Source: Cryptomeria japonica (lineage: Eukaryota; Streptophyta; Pinopsida; Cupressales; Cupressaceae). From it: 64,000 bases of DNA. Made by a program: the position numbers and the translations under genes. Positions 46,706 to 61,236 of this stretch are shown one piece after another; the stretch's first letter is position 1, and every line of letters begins with the position of its first letter. The notes under the pieces are model-generated. The model saw only the letters and a program-made list of their open reading frames with translations, was not told where the DNA came from and did no database searches. The stretch covers positions 1-64,000 of the forward strand of contig NW_026729284.1 of assembly GCF_030272615.1 (NCBI RefSeq), given 5' to 3'.

Positions 46706-47674
46706 CTAAATTGTCACCTCTTGGAGAGGCTTTTTTATGATGAAACCTTGTTCAAGTATGGTGGAGGACTGAAATGAGCTGCTGCACCCATTTATCGTGC
46801 ATTTGGTTGGACAATATTTCTCATTGCACTGATGTGCTTTATGGTTCGATTCAATCGCCACAACACAGGGATTAATGCAGCTTGGAAGAGAGCATTTTCT
46901 GTTGCACATATGTTGAGGGGAATCGCACTTGTGCTGGCCAGGCTGCCCTGGCCACAGAGAACATTTCTCATTACAATTTGAAGATGTCTCATATAAGTAA
47001 CAGCTCTGGCCACATGTATGATTTTTCCTTTTGCAATTGTGATTTCCTTCATGCCCTGCTAAATCCCCGCATAAGCTTAAGCTGTCTCCTTCTCGAGTAC
47101 AATAACTGCAGTTTTCTGTACACAAATGACTCCCCATGCAAGAATGACGGTCACCATGCCCTTTCTCCATCACACATCTCCAGAAGCAAACAGAACATTT
47201 GCATCCACAAACTGATAGTCCTTGCTTTACTTTGCCAAGAGCTACATTAGCCTCTAGCTGCAACCTTTGCTCCTCGTCATCATCACAGAAATCTGTGGTG
47301 TTTGAACTTATAGAAGACTCCCCGACAGCAACAGGAAAATCAGGAACTCCTTCCTGTGTGTTGAAATTATCCAAAACCCTTAATTCTTCATTTGTATCTG
47401 TCACAGAAAGGCATCCCATGTGGACCGCAGACGTAAGATTTCTCCTCAGGATATCAACTGTCATAGCCACTCGCTTGCTGTCAATATCAGTCCAGTCCTT
47501 GGCTGCAATCTGAGCTATAATAAGCTTCAGATCCCTCATGAAGGTGAATCCACTGTAATAGCAAGAATCGATTCTTTATGTCACCGCTTCTGCTAGCTCA
47601 CTCAGGCTCTCTCTATAATACTCAGATCTATTATAAGGAGCCATAGCAGCAATCTCGACCTTTCCGTCGTACAT
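46706..47674 (-). pseudogene. Cys/His-rich protein fragment, unit 2
   Basis: Copy of 17771-18739. The internal TAA is at 47576-47578, so the break predates the array or was copied by assembly. Confidence 0.6.
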
Positions 47675-47916
47675 TTTAAAAATGAAATTGTTCATTTGTG
47701 CTTTCCTACACAATGATCCTGATAGTTGCATTTATAATTATCTGAAATTTAACTTTCATTAAATCAAAATAAAGAACTATTAGATCTTCATACAACTTCG
47801 CTTCCACCGACTTTCTCAACAACAACTCAAACCAATCACACCTCCTTCCTACCACTCCCGACAGGAACTTCGCTGCTTGCAGCTCTCGCTAAAAAAGGGT
47901 TTGGGTGGTACATCAT

Positions 47917-48046
47917 GGCGCTTGCTATGAGGCCCTTTAAACAGCACCCCATAGCTCCCTACTTCATAGGTTGCACGATGCTGCAGGAGGAGGCTAGGAA
48001 GTAGGGGGCCATGGGGTGCTGTTTAAAGGACCCCATAGCCAGCGCC
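47917..48046. repeat. Foldback hairpin element, unit 2
   Basis: Copy of 18982-19111, with arms 47917-47967 and 47996-48046. Confidence 0.75.
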
Positions 48047-48979
48047 TAAAAACAGATGAGACGATATGTACGTACGGCTCATTAGGCACATTACCAAGTA
48101 AACACTATCATTAAAGTCTAGTTAAACTCCGTCAGTAGTTCGATCGTGCACACAGATCAACTTGATTGTTTTCCTGTGCATTAATGACCTTATTTCAGAG
48201 TTCACATGCCAAGCGATGCAACTAGCAACTGATGAAAATGATCCTGAGATCAACTTAGAGGTGTACTGTAAAAACACAGTTGTAAAGCATCTGCATTTTG
48301 CAGGGATTTCTCACATGCGCAAAGTTGATAATTATAGCGCTTTCATCATTAAAGAGCCAAGTTCCACTAATTGACAAAATTGTCATGTGAGCTCTGAAAC
48401 GAAGCCAAGTCCTGTAGAGAAAAACTGGTGAGTTGATATGTACGTACCGCTCAAATATGGAGTTTTGTTAGCGTGGCAAGGACATTTGGTTGCAGCAGAG
48501 CAATAGCACAAATGTTGTTCAGTTCAGTGTTTAAATGGTGATTTGCATTTTAGATAGTTCATTTATTATGCGGATGATAATGTTGAAGTAGTTATATTAA
48601 AGAATTGATCAGTATTTGTATAAAAGATTAATAATAGTTGTATGATAGACCTAAAACGGAAAAGTAATGAGCAATGTATTTGTGCATAGATGATCATCTA
48701 TTAGTTCTTCCGCACAATTTCAATAATATTTGAAGGTCTCTTAAACATTAGGTTATATATTTTATTGGAAATGTTTATTAAAATATTAATATTTCATATT
48801 TTAATAAATTTGGTTCACATTTTATTATCAAATAATTGTAGAATTAAATAATATGGAGCCCTTTAACTTGCACATTCTAATCTTAAACCTAATAATCACC
48901 ATTAAAGATTCCTACCTCATTCTTATACTCTTGCCTCTTGTCACTAATTACAAATCTCAATCTTCTAGCTACATTTACA

Positions 48980-49248
48980 ATGACTAGGCTTAACTATATT
49001 AATTTGCAAGCGAGGATACAAACATACATCTTTGTCCATCTAGAATAAGTTGAAGAGTTATTGGAAGAGGAGACCATGATATAAGCATGATCACTCTAGG
49101 CTATGGAAGTGGGAATGACTAGGCTTAACTATATTAATTTGCAGCGAGGATACAAACATACATCTTTGTCCATCTAGAATAAGTTGAAGAGTTATTGGAA
49201 GAGGAGACCATGATATAAGCATGATCACTCTAGGCTATGGAAGTGGGA
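48980..49248. repeat. 135 bp tandem duplication, unit 2
   Basis: Copy of 20045-20313, with the same 1 bp difference between its halves. Confidence 0.93.
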
Positions 49249-49995
49249 AATTTCAACCACACCAGCTACTTGAGCGATTCATAAATTATGATTATGTGTG
49301 CCTATAGCCACTCCCAACCTCACTTCTTTCCTTGATTTGATCCTACCAAAACCAACATCCTACTATTTCTCATTCAATTCCACAATGAAATATCAATTGT
49401 AAATACTACAATCATTATGTATAAATGATGTCATGTATCCATTTTCTAGTAAATTGTTTATAAATTGTGTTTTATTTACATACATGAATTTAATGCTCCC
49501 TTACCTTCTATAGATCCTTTTGATATTGCAATTGAACTTAACCTAAATGTTTTATCATATCAATTGAGCACACATTTACATGATTGGTTTTATGTGGTAG
49601 TATTTTAAGTCATTTAATTGCATTCATTTTACATCTCTAATCCCTCAAACAATATTTCTTATTTAAGAATGTTAAAGGAGGATCAACATAAAAAAATTGG
49701 ATTTTGTGCACAAAAAACGAAAGATGAAATCATATTTGAGGGTCCTTGCTTACTATATTTGATCCTTGTATGGTTTTGAGAGGTTGAACTAGAAAAACTT
49801 ATCTCCTTGTGACATAATGAGAACTCTTCAAAAAAAAAAAAATGGCTAGTCTGTAGATATTCAAAGTAGTGAAAGCCAAGTTCCACATGGAAACAAGAAA
49901 CAAAGTAGAACAAGTTACTACATATTGTTAAATATGTATTTATATGATGAGTTTATGGTCTTAGATCTAAGTTGGAGGTCTACACTTAGTAGGAG

Positions 49996-49998
<3 letters not shown>

Positions 49999-50068
<70 letters not shown>
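49999..50068. repeat. (GA)35 microsatellite
   Basis: Pure run of 70 bases, five repeats shorter than in unit 1. It is the only length difference found between the units. Confidence 0.97.
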
Positions 50069-50071
<3 letters not shown>

Positions 50072-51062
50072 TTTAATTAAAAGGTAGTTTCTTTTATCCT
50101 ATAAATTTCAATTTAGATTTTGTAGTTTGAAATTTAATTTATTATATAAATAAAATTCAAAATACAATTATTAGTATTTTAATTATTATTTGTCTTAGAC
50201 ATTTTTAATTACATGTCTTAGATAGGTTGTTACATGCACGAAACCAGATCAAAGCCTTAGACGAGATGCTTAAGTCTTGAAGCCAAACAATATATATAAA
50301 TAGATGTCGACTCATCCTATTTTTCAACTTCTTTAAGGTGGGTTGAATAGAATGATAAAACTTTCTAGACCTTTCAACCTTCCTTTTGATGCATTTTTTG
50401 ATGAGTGGAACTAACATAATAGAACTTTCTAGACTATTCTGACTCTTCCTTCCTACATGGATCACACAACATAATACAACTTATTGTCCTATGAGAATTC
50501 ATTTTTCTGTGGATCGCCTAGCATGATATAGCTTGCTAGCTCGTAGAATCCATGTTACCTTGTTTCTCTCTCTCATAGATCACCCAACATAACACAACTT
50601 GCTAGTCTATGGCATCCACGTTTTCTCATTTCTTCTCCCCATGAACTCATAGCTTTGCTAGTTGTTGGATCACAAGTTCATTATTTGATGCATGCTCTTT
50701 CTCTTTCTAGGTGACTACTTGTGTTCTTGTAATAACATTCCGAGAATCAAATTAGTGGCTAAGACATTTTTATTTTTATTATTGAGGTCTCTTCAACTGG
50801 TTGACTTAGAGATTTTTGTTTTAGTACTAATCCCTTTGTTTTGTGTCTTTTGTCTTTGATTTCCTTTTTTTGACTTTTTTTATTTTGTCTTGTTTTGTGT
50901 TCCCTTGCATGTGTTTGGATGAGTAAAGATCTTAAGATTGGGGGCTTGGTTCCTCAAAATTAGTGATGGCTTATCTCTTTGTGATCTTGCTCCTATTTTC
51001 TCCTCTCTTTTTTCCTCATCTTTCTACTTTATCGTGAGTATTTGCATAAAATCGTACTCTTG
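50069..51062. repeat. Degenerate ~60 bp repeats region, unit 2
   Basis: Copy of 21144-22137, with repeats at about 50340-50665. Confidence 0.4.
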
Positions 51063-52455
51063 TTAAAGTGGGGGATAAACATAACATCGTAAATTGTAAT
51101 CGATATAATTCACACCTCCTTCTTGTGGCCCTACTTTAGTTCATCCAATCCTAGTTCTTCCCTACACCTATTTTGGCTCATTTTACTTGAAATTTTATGT
51201 CACCTAATTGCATGACCTAGTGGACCCCATCCTAGAATGTTGCTCTCCAAGATACAACCTTGTTTTTCCTATTTTGGGAGGAGAAGGGCGCTTGGGGGAC
51301 CCCTATCTAGACCAGGATGTCTTGGGTGCCATGGTCCCCCTTAAACAAGTCCTAAATTAAATAGGACTGGGCACTATGCCTCCTCAATTTATTTTTCTCC
51401 ACATACCTCAATGTAACCATTGGAGGTAAGCCTTACTGGTAATTTACCAATGAAACTATATATAAAGGCATCCTATCAATTAAATTTGATTATCATTTTC
51501 ATACCCCATCATTTGTGCATACACCAATCATTTGTTATCAAGCATTCTTAAGCACTCAAGGTAGGATTTCATCCCACCATATTCTTAAAACATCATGGAG
51601 AAAATTGTATCATTCCTCATGCAAGCATGTATGTTCTATTAGGTCATGTTCATGTTATGTCAAGTCATGTTATTGCATTGACATATGTGATCACATTCAA
51701 AGAGGATTGCACAATCAACTTCAATAAGTCATTACTGATTTGAGGTATTATGATATAGAATTTACTTTAGTATTTCAGTTACAAGTTGAATTTAATTCAA
51801 GGCTTTATCTCTTGAACTGGGGTTTAACCTTTAAGGCAAATCCCCATCAACAACCCTATTTCTTTCTTTTTGTGTGAAGGGAATTATCTCAAGAGTTGTG
51901 ATTGGGAAATCTGGTACTAGTGTCAATGACAACGATCAGACTCAACTTTTGAAGGTGCAAAAAGTAGAGGACTAGGGTGATCAAATCCCCTCGATCTCAT
52001 GAATTTTTGACAACCTTTCAATGATGGATTATGTATGTCATCCTAATTTGGAAAACATCCAGTCTATTTGCCCCTGATACTTGGAGGACTAGGGCAATCT
52101 GCTCCCTTAGTCTTGACAATTATGCCTAAATATTTCTTTGTAGGTTCTGATCCATTTTCCCACCTCAGATCTAAGTTTACATCTCTGCATGATATCTAGA
52201 ACATTATGTTACTATTATTCAATATCCATTTCTCATTATTTTTCCTAGATCTAGCATTACAACTTAACCCTAATTGCTATTCAAATTTAACTCTAACAAG
52301 GTAAGGATTAACTTGATCCGAGTTTAGTTATTTCAGGATTGAATAAATTAAATTCCTTCCCTTGATGTGAGGTTGGTCCCAAGTGAAATTAGTGGCTTTA
52401 TTATCAATCCAGGTGGTGAAACCCTAATTTATCAATACCTTACAATTTGTATAAT
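51063..52455 (+). mobile_element. Possible 3' LTR, unit 2
   Basis: Copy of 22138-23530. The base at 51089 is G where unit 1 has A (22164), within a CpG in unit 2. Confidence 0.35.
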
Positions 52456-52786
52456 TTAATTATATAGTTTTGAAGTAAGATTTTTTTCAATGGTGACTTG
52501 CAATGGAAAAGATTATTTCTAAACCCAAAATGTGTTCCTAATTATATCAATAAAAATAGAACATTTTTCTAGTTGGGTATTCCCCCCAAAAAAATTCAGA
52601 AGGCTTCATTTCATTCTTTTTAGCATCCATTCTATTCTCTAAGAAACATTAACAACAAATTGCCAAAATGGTATCAAATTTATTTTGTATCAAATAATTT
52701 TTGTTGTTGTTGTTGTTTAAAAACTTATGTGAGGGTTTCGGATTTGTACTATTTAATGACCTATTTTTTGTTGTTGAAATGGAAGT

Positions 52787-53048
52787 ATGACAAATCTCCC
52801 AATATATGTCAGGAGAAGGGAGTAGTCTTGGATGGTTTGAAGTCATCAACCCAAGTACAAGATTACTTCATTATAGTATACAAGTGCTGAAATATTTTCC
52901 CTTTAAAATTACGCTAGATGTAGGTAAATTTGAAAGGGAAGTAGGACAAATCTCTCGGAAAAATCACATGACATAAGAAGGGAGTAGGCTTGGATGGTTT
53001 GAAGTCATCAAACTAAGCACAAAATTTCTTCGCTATAGTATACAACAA
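52787..53048. repeat. Diverged ~100 bp direct repeats, unit 2
   Basis: Copy of 23862-24123. Just beyond it, position 53063 is G where unit 1 has A (24138). Confidence 0.7.
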
Positions 53049-54441
53049 AAAAAAGTTCTTGAGAGTTTCAAGTTCTCCACAAAAATGGACCCTAGGGGTT
53101 AATAATTCATAGATGAAAGATGTGAGAGATAAATGGAAGACCTTGATAAATAAATTACTAAGCAAAAATATCAATCTTGGACTCAAGAATAGTTGATCAA
53201 ACAACCTCAAATAATGTACTAGGAAACATAATCAATCTTGAACTCAAGAATAGCTAAAGAAATCTACTTTAAAATCCACACTGCAAGTGTACATAGAGAA
53301 TTAGAGGCACCAATAAAAATTTAATTAGGCTACCATGAGAAGATGGGCCATAAGAAAAAAAGAAAAAATTTTAGGGCAGGGAATTATAAAATTTTGGTGT
53401 TGGAAATGGTATACTATTGAAATATTAGAAGTTTTGTTTGGTTATAATTACTCCTATAAAAATAGATTTAGATGTGCTATTGGGAGCATATAATGGCTCG
53501 AATTAAAAAAAATTAAATTTATCAGATCTTAAAATCTAATTTTTAATATTTTTATATACATGTATATGTACAAAAGGAAAATAAACCTTTTCAAATTTTG
53601 ATCTAGGCTATTCAAATCTAATGGTACAAATTAATCTAGATTAGTAAACAATAGTTGTGTTCTAGTGTCAATTTAGAATAGAAAAATAAGCATCAAAAGA
53701 AACATGATGGATAATGATACTTAGTTTTATAATTAATGTGATGGAATAAATTTAATTTAAAACTAGCTTTGATGATTTTATATAAAAAATTAAATACTTT
53801 CTTTGTGTCTTGTATCTATTATTGTGGGTTTAGACACAAATTTTCTTAGTAAAATTTATTACCCAATGCTATTACAATGAACCTCTTAAAATATATTAGC
53901 AAATCACAAAGTACAGAAATAATTGCACAAAATTGAGACAAAACATATATTAATATATTGAATTAAGAAAATTTTCAATGTAGAACATCATTGGTCTCTT
54001 TGAGGGGGCAATATCATGAGTTCATGCTTGCAACAATAAAATTCATAAATGACTATAGTAGTATACATACGCTCTACATGTACTAATTTTACCTAATACG
54101 TGGTTATTATTTTCAAACATGTGAGATTAACTAACATAGGAAAAGAGATGATTTACAAAGCGTATATATCCAATTCTTTCCTTATGTATACCTCAATGCA
54201 AAAGTAATTATTTAATAAAATAGTTAGGACTATGGTTCCTTATATGCCCTCACTCTTAAACGAGGATTTATTATCAAATCTTGAGATGAGAATTTTTTTG
54301 TTGCCTTTCGAAGAGTGATTAGACCACATTACATATTTGTGTTGCATAGCATGCTACTAGAAGAGAACTTAAATTATAATGTAGATTTGTATTTGGTATG
54401 AATGACAATCAAGTATACATTCTGGTGCCAAGAGCATAAAT

Positions 54442-54609
54442 CCCTTCATATCAAACATAGGTAATGTACCAACTAAGCGTGAATACACTAGAAAATATTC
54501 ATCTTAAAAACAAAAATGGATTACTCCCTTCATATCAAACATAGGTAATGTACCAACTAAGCGTGAATACACTAGAAAATATTCATCTTAAAAAAAAAAA
54601 TGGATTACT
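54442..54609. repeat. 84 bp tandem duplication, unit 2
   Basis: Copy of 25517-25684 with no difference seen. Confidence 0.93.
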
Positions 54610-55254
54610 AGGTGGAACTTGGAGGAAAGAGAAAGCTCCAATTTGTATGCCATAGATTTAATATTTTTGTAAAAAAATGTAGGTCCCATGAATCATTTGT
54701 GCTCGTTTTTATTTAATCTTCAACTTTAGGGAAGATTATTTATATACAGTTAGATGCAAAAAGGACCATTTCATCAATGTCAAAATTTTATTTGGAGTAA
54801 TCTTGATTGTTTTTTACTTCATATGTAAATATATGTGATCTAAAAATAATCCTTAAGGGTTTATATAATTGTGTCATGTGTGTGAAGGGTGGAATCCATG
54901 ACTTGTACTTCGGAACTACTTGGTATATATATTTGGATAGATAGGGGATATTGTCCATTCATAGCTTGGTTATGGTGTTGAAAATTATATTATAAAACCA
55001 TTCTACACGTGGTAACTGTTTTGTCTAACATTGTTTATTATACACAAAGAAATCAAAATGGGTCTTCAAGAACTTATCAATAAATTTTGATTGGTCATCT
55101 AATTATGAATGATGTGCACACCACATCTTGAGATATGTACTATTGTTATAGATGTGTTGGACACATTGACTAATGAGAGTTTAATAATATAAAATATAAA
55201 ATTAATAATTAATTGTGGTGCATCTTGGAATATTCGACATCATAATGGGTTAAA

Positions 55255-55914
55255 TATTAATTCTAGCAAGACCCATCAATGCAGTGGCATCCACAAATTG
55301 GAGATAAGCATATGGATGAAGGCGATCACCCCAATTCCAACCCTAAATTAAACCTTGCCGAACACAAGACTTGATAAATTTACCGAGACCCTCTACCATG
55401 AGAGTGAATAAGAATTGGGAAAGAGGTTCCCCTTGTCGAAGACCTCTGCATGCACCAAATAAATCCATGGGCTCACTGTTAATAAGGGCTGCAAATGAAG
55501 CCATTCAATTTTGAAGCCAAAGGCAATAAGCACTTTATAAAGGAATTTTCATTTGACTCTAACATAAGCTTTGGCTATATCCAATTTAATAAACATAGCC
55601 TTCTCCTTAGATATCTCCATAGAATGAATGGCTTCTGATGCTATAAAAATCTCATCCAAAATTTGCCTTCCAACCCCAAAACCATGTTGCTCTTCTGAAA
55701 TAAGTTTATTGAGCCATGACTTGAGCCTTTCAACAATCAGTTTAGTGATTGTTTTATGAACCACGTTACAAAAGGCTATAGGATCGAAAGAACTCAGAGA
55801 ATTTTCTCCCTCCTTCTAAGGTATGAGAGCAAGGAAAGTAGCGTTCATATCCCTGAGCTTCTGTTTATTTATATAAGACTCCCACACCACCTTCAAAATA
55901 TCCAACTTAATTAT
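55255..55914 (-). mobile_element. LINE RT remnant, downstream half, unit 2
   Basis: Copy of 26330-26989, with the best RT stretch at 55549-55764 and the ATTAT target-site duplication at 55910-55914. Confidence 0.88.
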
Positions 55915-58900
55915 TGGAAGGAAGTGAAGTAGTGAAACAACTTCTTACACTAACCTTGAGAGGAGTATAATGCAAAAAATTTTACAGATCCTTATAGCAG
56001 TTACAGAAACTTAACACAAATAAACAAAATATCATGCATACCACAACTCACCAACACAATCATTTACATGGGAAAACCCGTTCAGGAGAAAAACCCCACA
56101 CTCCAAAAGTAGCTCAATAAATTATTCAACAATCAATAACAGATTACAATATACTTGCAGAGAAATCTCTTCAGAAGAGAACTACTAATCAAAGACTCAG
56201 AGGTAACACAATAGCCGTAAGACTCTTACACACAACCTCTATCTCACACACCTCATATATAGGAGATACAATATAAGAAAGCATCAAACGGAATTACAAA
56301 ACCATGGGCTAAAACCACCCAATAAACTAGAGCAGAGGTTATCCCCATTATAGATGTGTTATGATGTGTCAAAACACACATCAACATGTGTTCCTCCATT
56401 ATACATCTCATTTATGTGTCCAATGCATTTTATATTTTCTATTTCAGGAGTCCAAACTTCCGAAGGCCATAACTTGTGAACCGTGTGTCTGATTGACGAA
56501 CTGTTTGAAGCATCAGAAAGCTAGAGAAATGCTCTATCACACCCCTCCAAAATGGAAACTTTAATATTTTCAAAACTAGCTATGATCTTACAACAAATTT
56601 TTACCGACGTGCTTATCTAGCGAACTAGAAGCTTTAGGGATAATTTCGCACCATTTCATGCTTAAACAAAAACTTACTATAAATAGTAACACATGTAAAT
56701 TGAAGGTTGAGACACCATGTCCCAACATTCTCTCACTTGTCGAAGAACTTTCAAGAGCAAAGGGAGTATCAACACAATAATTTAACTACTAGGGGCCATG
56801 AGGCCCATAGACTCACAACACCATTTAAACCTCTTTATGCTCACAGTGTTAGTTAAAGAATCTAGAATATTCATCAAAGTCTCTACCTTAACCAACTTCA
56901 CCTTACCATCTTCAACCATATCTCTGACAAAATGATACTAAACATCAATGTGCTTAGTCTGGGCATGAAATGCTGGGTTCTTAGTTAAATGCAGATCACA
57001 CTCTGACTGTCACAGTAAAGTGTCACTATTTCTTGTTTTATTTGAATATTTTAACAAAGTCTCTTAACCCAAATGGATTCTTTACAAGCATGAGTAGCTA
57101 CCATATACTCTTCTCTTGTAGTGGACAAAGAAACCACAACTTGCCGCTTACTCATCCTATTAATTGCACCGCCAAATAAAGTAAATACATAAGCAATGGT
57201 GGATCTTCTGCTATCAATATAACCTGCCCAATCTAAATCCACATATCCATGAATATCAAGGTAAATCACATCTCCAACCAAATTACCATGATAACAAAGA
57301 GAATACTTAGAGGTACCCTTCAAATATGTAAAGACTCTTTTGACTGCATCCCAATGAACTCTATCAGGATTAGAAATATGTTTGGAAAGAACTCCCACTT
57401 CTTGGGTAATGTTTGGTCTAGTACAAACCGTTGCATATATCAAACTTGCAATTGCACTCTGGTAAGGCACTCTACTCATTTCTTTCATCTCTGATGGAGA
57501 TGTAGGACAATCTAAAATAGATAATTTCATTCAAACTGTGAAGGGAACACATAATGGTCTACAATCCTGCATGTTGAACCTCTGTAAAACTGAATTCACA
57601 TACTTACTCTGCCCTAGCCATAGCTTTATGTTCACTCTATCTCTTCTAATTTACATCCCAACAATGTTTTTCGCTGCACCAAGATTATACATTTAAAATT
57701 TAGCAGCAAGCTGAGAATTCAATTCTGAAATCATACATTTTCCTTTACCAATGAATAACATATCATCAACATATAATGCAATGTACAAGAAATGATCACC
57801 ATTAGATTTATAAAAGACATAGTGATCTGATTTAGAATGCTCAGATCTTAAAATCAACACATTTGTATTAAATTTTTGGTGCCACATCCCAGGACTCTGT
57901 TTGAGGCCATACAATGATTTCTTCAATTTATAGACCAAATTACTTTTACCTTTCACCACATAGTGCTCTAGTTGTGTCATATAAATACCTTCCTCTAAAT
58001 CACCATGAAGGAAAGTAATTTTCACATCCATTTGCTCGACCTCTAAATTACAAGAAGTAGTAATAGAAAGCAAAAATCTAATGGATGTCATTTTTACAAC
58101 AGGAGAAAATATCTCACCATAATCAATACCCTCAACCTAAGAGTAATCTTTTGTAACCAACCTTACTTTATACTTCTCAATGCTTCCATCTGAACCAATA
58201 TTTTTCTTGAACACGCATTTGCAACCAACAGGCTTTCGTCCTTTAGACAATGGTACAAGATCCCATTCATCATTTTTTTTCAAAGCTTTCATTTCTTCTT
58301 CCATAGCATTCTTCCAAGATTCTGCATCATTCCTACCTAATGCCTCTTCTAAAGAAATAGGTTCATCCACATTAGTATTCAAAACAAAAATACATCTCCA
58401 ATCATTAGGTGAATACCTTTTAGTTGGTTGTCTATGTCATGTACACCTTTGAACAAGCCAAGTTGGAGGTTCTTCCTCATCTTCTAAAGATTCAGATCTA
58501 GATGAGCTCTCCTCAACTTCTTTCCTATCAAGTTGACTCAATTCAACTCTTTTAGGCATAGAAGGGAATTGAATCATATCTTCCTGTTTAGTCTATTATG
58601 GTTGCAATGTAGCAAAAGGAGACTTAATTTCTCTAAAAATAACACTTTTACTATTAATTACCTTTTATGCAACAAGGTCGCAAAGGTTGTATCCTTTTAC
58701 ACCATAACTATAACTGATGAAGATACATTTCACAACCTTCTCCTCCAACTTCGTACACTTCTCTTTTGGCACATGAGCATATGCCTCGCAACTAAAACCT
58801 CTAAGATGTCTCAAAGAAGGCTTGTGACCTGACCATGCTTCCATAGGCATTTTATCAACAAGAGTTGATGTAGTAGACCGTTAATCAAGTAGCAAGCAAT

Positions 58901-59359
58901 GACAATTGCTTCAGCCCAAATTTTTAATTTTAGGCCAGCACAACTCAGCATACTCCTAGCCCTCTCCATCAATATCTTGTTCATTTTTTCTGCAACTCCA
59001 TTCTGTTGTAGAGAATACAGATTTATAATTTTTATGGAATCTATCAAAATCATTAGAGAAAATTAACCACCATTATCAATCTTCAAACATTTAATTTTTT
59101 TTTCTAGTTTACAATTCGACCATTTCTTTAAATTATTTAAAACGATTGAAAACTTTAGATTTACTCTTTAGTAAGTATACCCCTGTCCTACTAAAATCAT
59201 CAAAAAAATAAACATAAGCAAAGAACAAAGCAAGATGCCACATTTCTCCTCTTTGTCCATCTTAACACCAATGGATACCAATATGTGAATTATAAACAAA
59301 AATTAACTATAAATAGTAACATCATGTAAATGCCAAGTTGAGACACCATTTTTCCAACA
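55915..59359 (-). mobile_element. Defective Copia LTR retrotransposon across the unit 2/3 boundary
   Basis: Second complete copy of the insertion at 26990-30434, with the same 3,445 bp length, 3' LTR 55915-56727, 5' stub 59294-59359 and duplication ATTAT at 55910-55914 and 59360-59364. Confidence 0.95.
56782..59293 (-). pseudogene. Copia pol remnant, second complete copy
   Basis: RNase H at 57051-57530, RT at 57693-58091 and 58137-58382, integrase fragments at 58665-59293. The breaks are the same as in 27857-30368. Confidence 0.93.
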
Positions 59360-59364
59360 ATTAT

Positions 59365-59715
59365 ATCCCAAAACTCTTGATAAAATTCTATAGGGAACCC
59401 ATCTAGGCTAGGGAATTTTCCCCTTCTTCAAGAGAAACACAATTTTTCCACTCTCAAGAAGAGAGATAGTTCTAAGGAGATCCTCATTCATTGCATCACT
59501 AGTAATGGCAGGAATACTATCAAGCACAAACCCTTCCTATACATTGGCCAAAATAGAGTCCTCTTTTAACAATTCTGCAAAAACTCTAATGGCTTCCTCA
59601 ACAATCTCTTTGTAAGAAGGAATAGGAACTCCCTTAGAGGAAAGAAGAGAATAAAATGAATTTCCTTGGACCTCTTGCCCTTAACTGAATTGTGAAATAA
59701 AACCATTAGGCGTCA
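59365..59715 (-). mobile_element. LINE remnant, upstream half, unit 3
   Basis: Third copy of 1505-1855. Confidence 0.85.
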
Positions 59716-59759
59716 AAAATATTGAAAAATAAATTAGTATATATAAAATATATAATATA

Positions 59760-59904
59760 GTTATCAACTGTAAAGAATCCAAAGCTGAAGTAATATACTA
59801 AGAACACCATAATAAAATTCATCAATTTTTGTTCCAAGGCTTACTGCGTCTTTGTACGCGTCAGGATCGATCCCTTTCTTGGCCTCTTCATACTCAGTTG
59901 CCAT
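59760..59904 (-). pseudogene. Ankyrin/PGG first-exon relic, unit 3
   Basis: Third copy of 1900-2044; the ATG is at 59904. Confidence 0.75.
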
Positions 59905-60045
59905 AGATTTTTTTTTACATTGCTACCTTCAGCGCTATCAAATATGCTTTATTATAATGTCATCAAATAATTCAACCTACAGTATGATCTATAGCAAATT
60001 TCTGTGTTTCAACCTTCAACACTAGTATTATGTCGTGTCTACAGA

Positions 60046-60925
60046 GGGAATACCCGTCCAAAAGGCGTGGAAGAAATAAGACTATGAGGAGATTCCATCG
60101 ACAAGATAAATCTCACGACTGTGACACTGCCAAAATAGTGGTAATGTGAGTCTCGTTGCCTTCTCATAGAACTTTTTAACCTTTTTTTTTCAAATAGTAG
60201 CTACCTGAAGTGACCTTTCACTTTTTTTTTGCTATTCACGCTCAGTTGCCATGAAATTTCTTTTCTATTGCCATGAAGTTTTATTTTTCTACTACATTTA
60301 TACTCTAAAAAATTTGCAGGTTAGTGACGACTCTTAGCTTTATCTAACCTACCGACCCTTAGATTCAAGATAATTTTTTTTCTAGGGTGATTGATCATTC
60401 TGCTAGGCTCTTGACGATAGTCTTGAACATCTGTTTACACAATATTAAATAATGTGATTACAAAGTATTATGCTGTGAAATGGATGCGGCTCCACATATT
60501 GCAATAATAGACTTTCTTTAAACATAAAGAGAAAAATGGACATCAAGTCTAAAAGGCGTGGAAAATATATGACAGAAAGAAGTGTCCATCGTCAACATTA
60601 ACCCCATGACTACGACCTCGCGAAAGAGTGCCAACACTAAAGTGATTAATCGTTCTGTTTGTCTATTCGTGGTTAGTTGACATGACATCTTTCTTTCGTC
60701 ATTTTCTAAGGCTGGTCAAGATGCTTCCTTATAATATCAGTGAATAATGTGACATAAACTATTCTGTTGTGAAATGGATACGGCTCTACACATTAGAATG
60801 CATCCTCACTTTAAAGTAGAAAAATGGGCATAGCTGTTAAAAAAGACATGAAATGACAATATGACAGAAAGGTGATTCTCTTGAAGAAATTGATTTCATG
60901 GCTGTCAGTTTTTGGAAGTGGAGTA
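60046..60925. repeat. Three degenerate local repeats, unit 3
   Basis: Third copy of 2186-3065. Confidence 0.55.
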
Positions 60926-61236
60926 AATTGTTTTGAAAATGAATAATAGCTTTATTGTATTTAATAAATTAAAAAGAGAACAATATGACATATTTCCAAT
61001 GTTTTAGTCAGGTTGCATTTATGTTAGGAACAATCAAGGACTAACTTCTTTTCTTACAATGAACAATAGTCAAAGAAGCATCAACATTACTCGTAAAACA
61101 TTTCAGAGTAGTGGAGTAGGCACCTTCAAAGCAGACAAATGAACTTTTCTAATCATCACATTATTTTGAAAAGGGAGTCTTGTCATCAAAAGATAGAGAA
61201 TAAAGAACCACCAAAAGGATAGGACATAAATTAACA

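Larger units (their letters stand above)
28936..57860. repeat. Tandem segmental unit 2 (28,925 bp)
   Basis: Second unit, in the same orientation and directly abutting unit 1. It is 10 bp shorter because the microsatellite is (GA)35 at 49999-50068. Substitutions I found against unit 1 are C12275/T41210, C13690/T42625, A22164/G51089 and A24138/G53063. The list may not be exhaustive, as I compared by eye. Confidence 0.97.
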
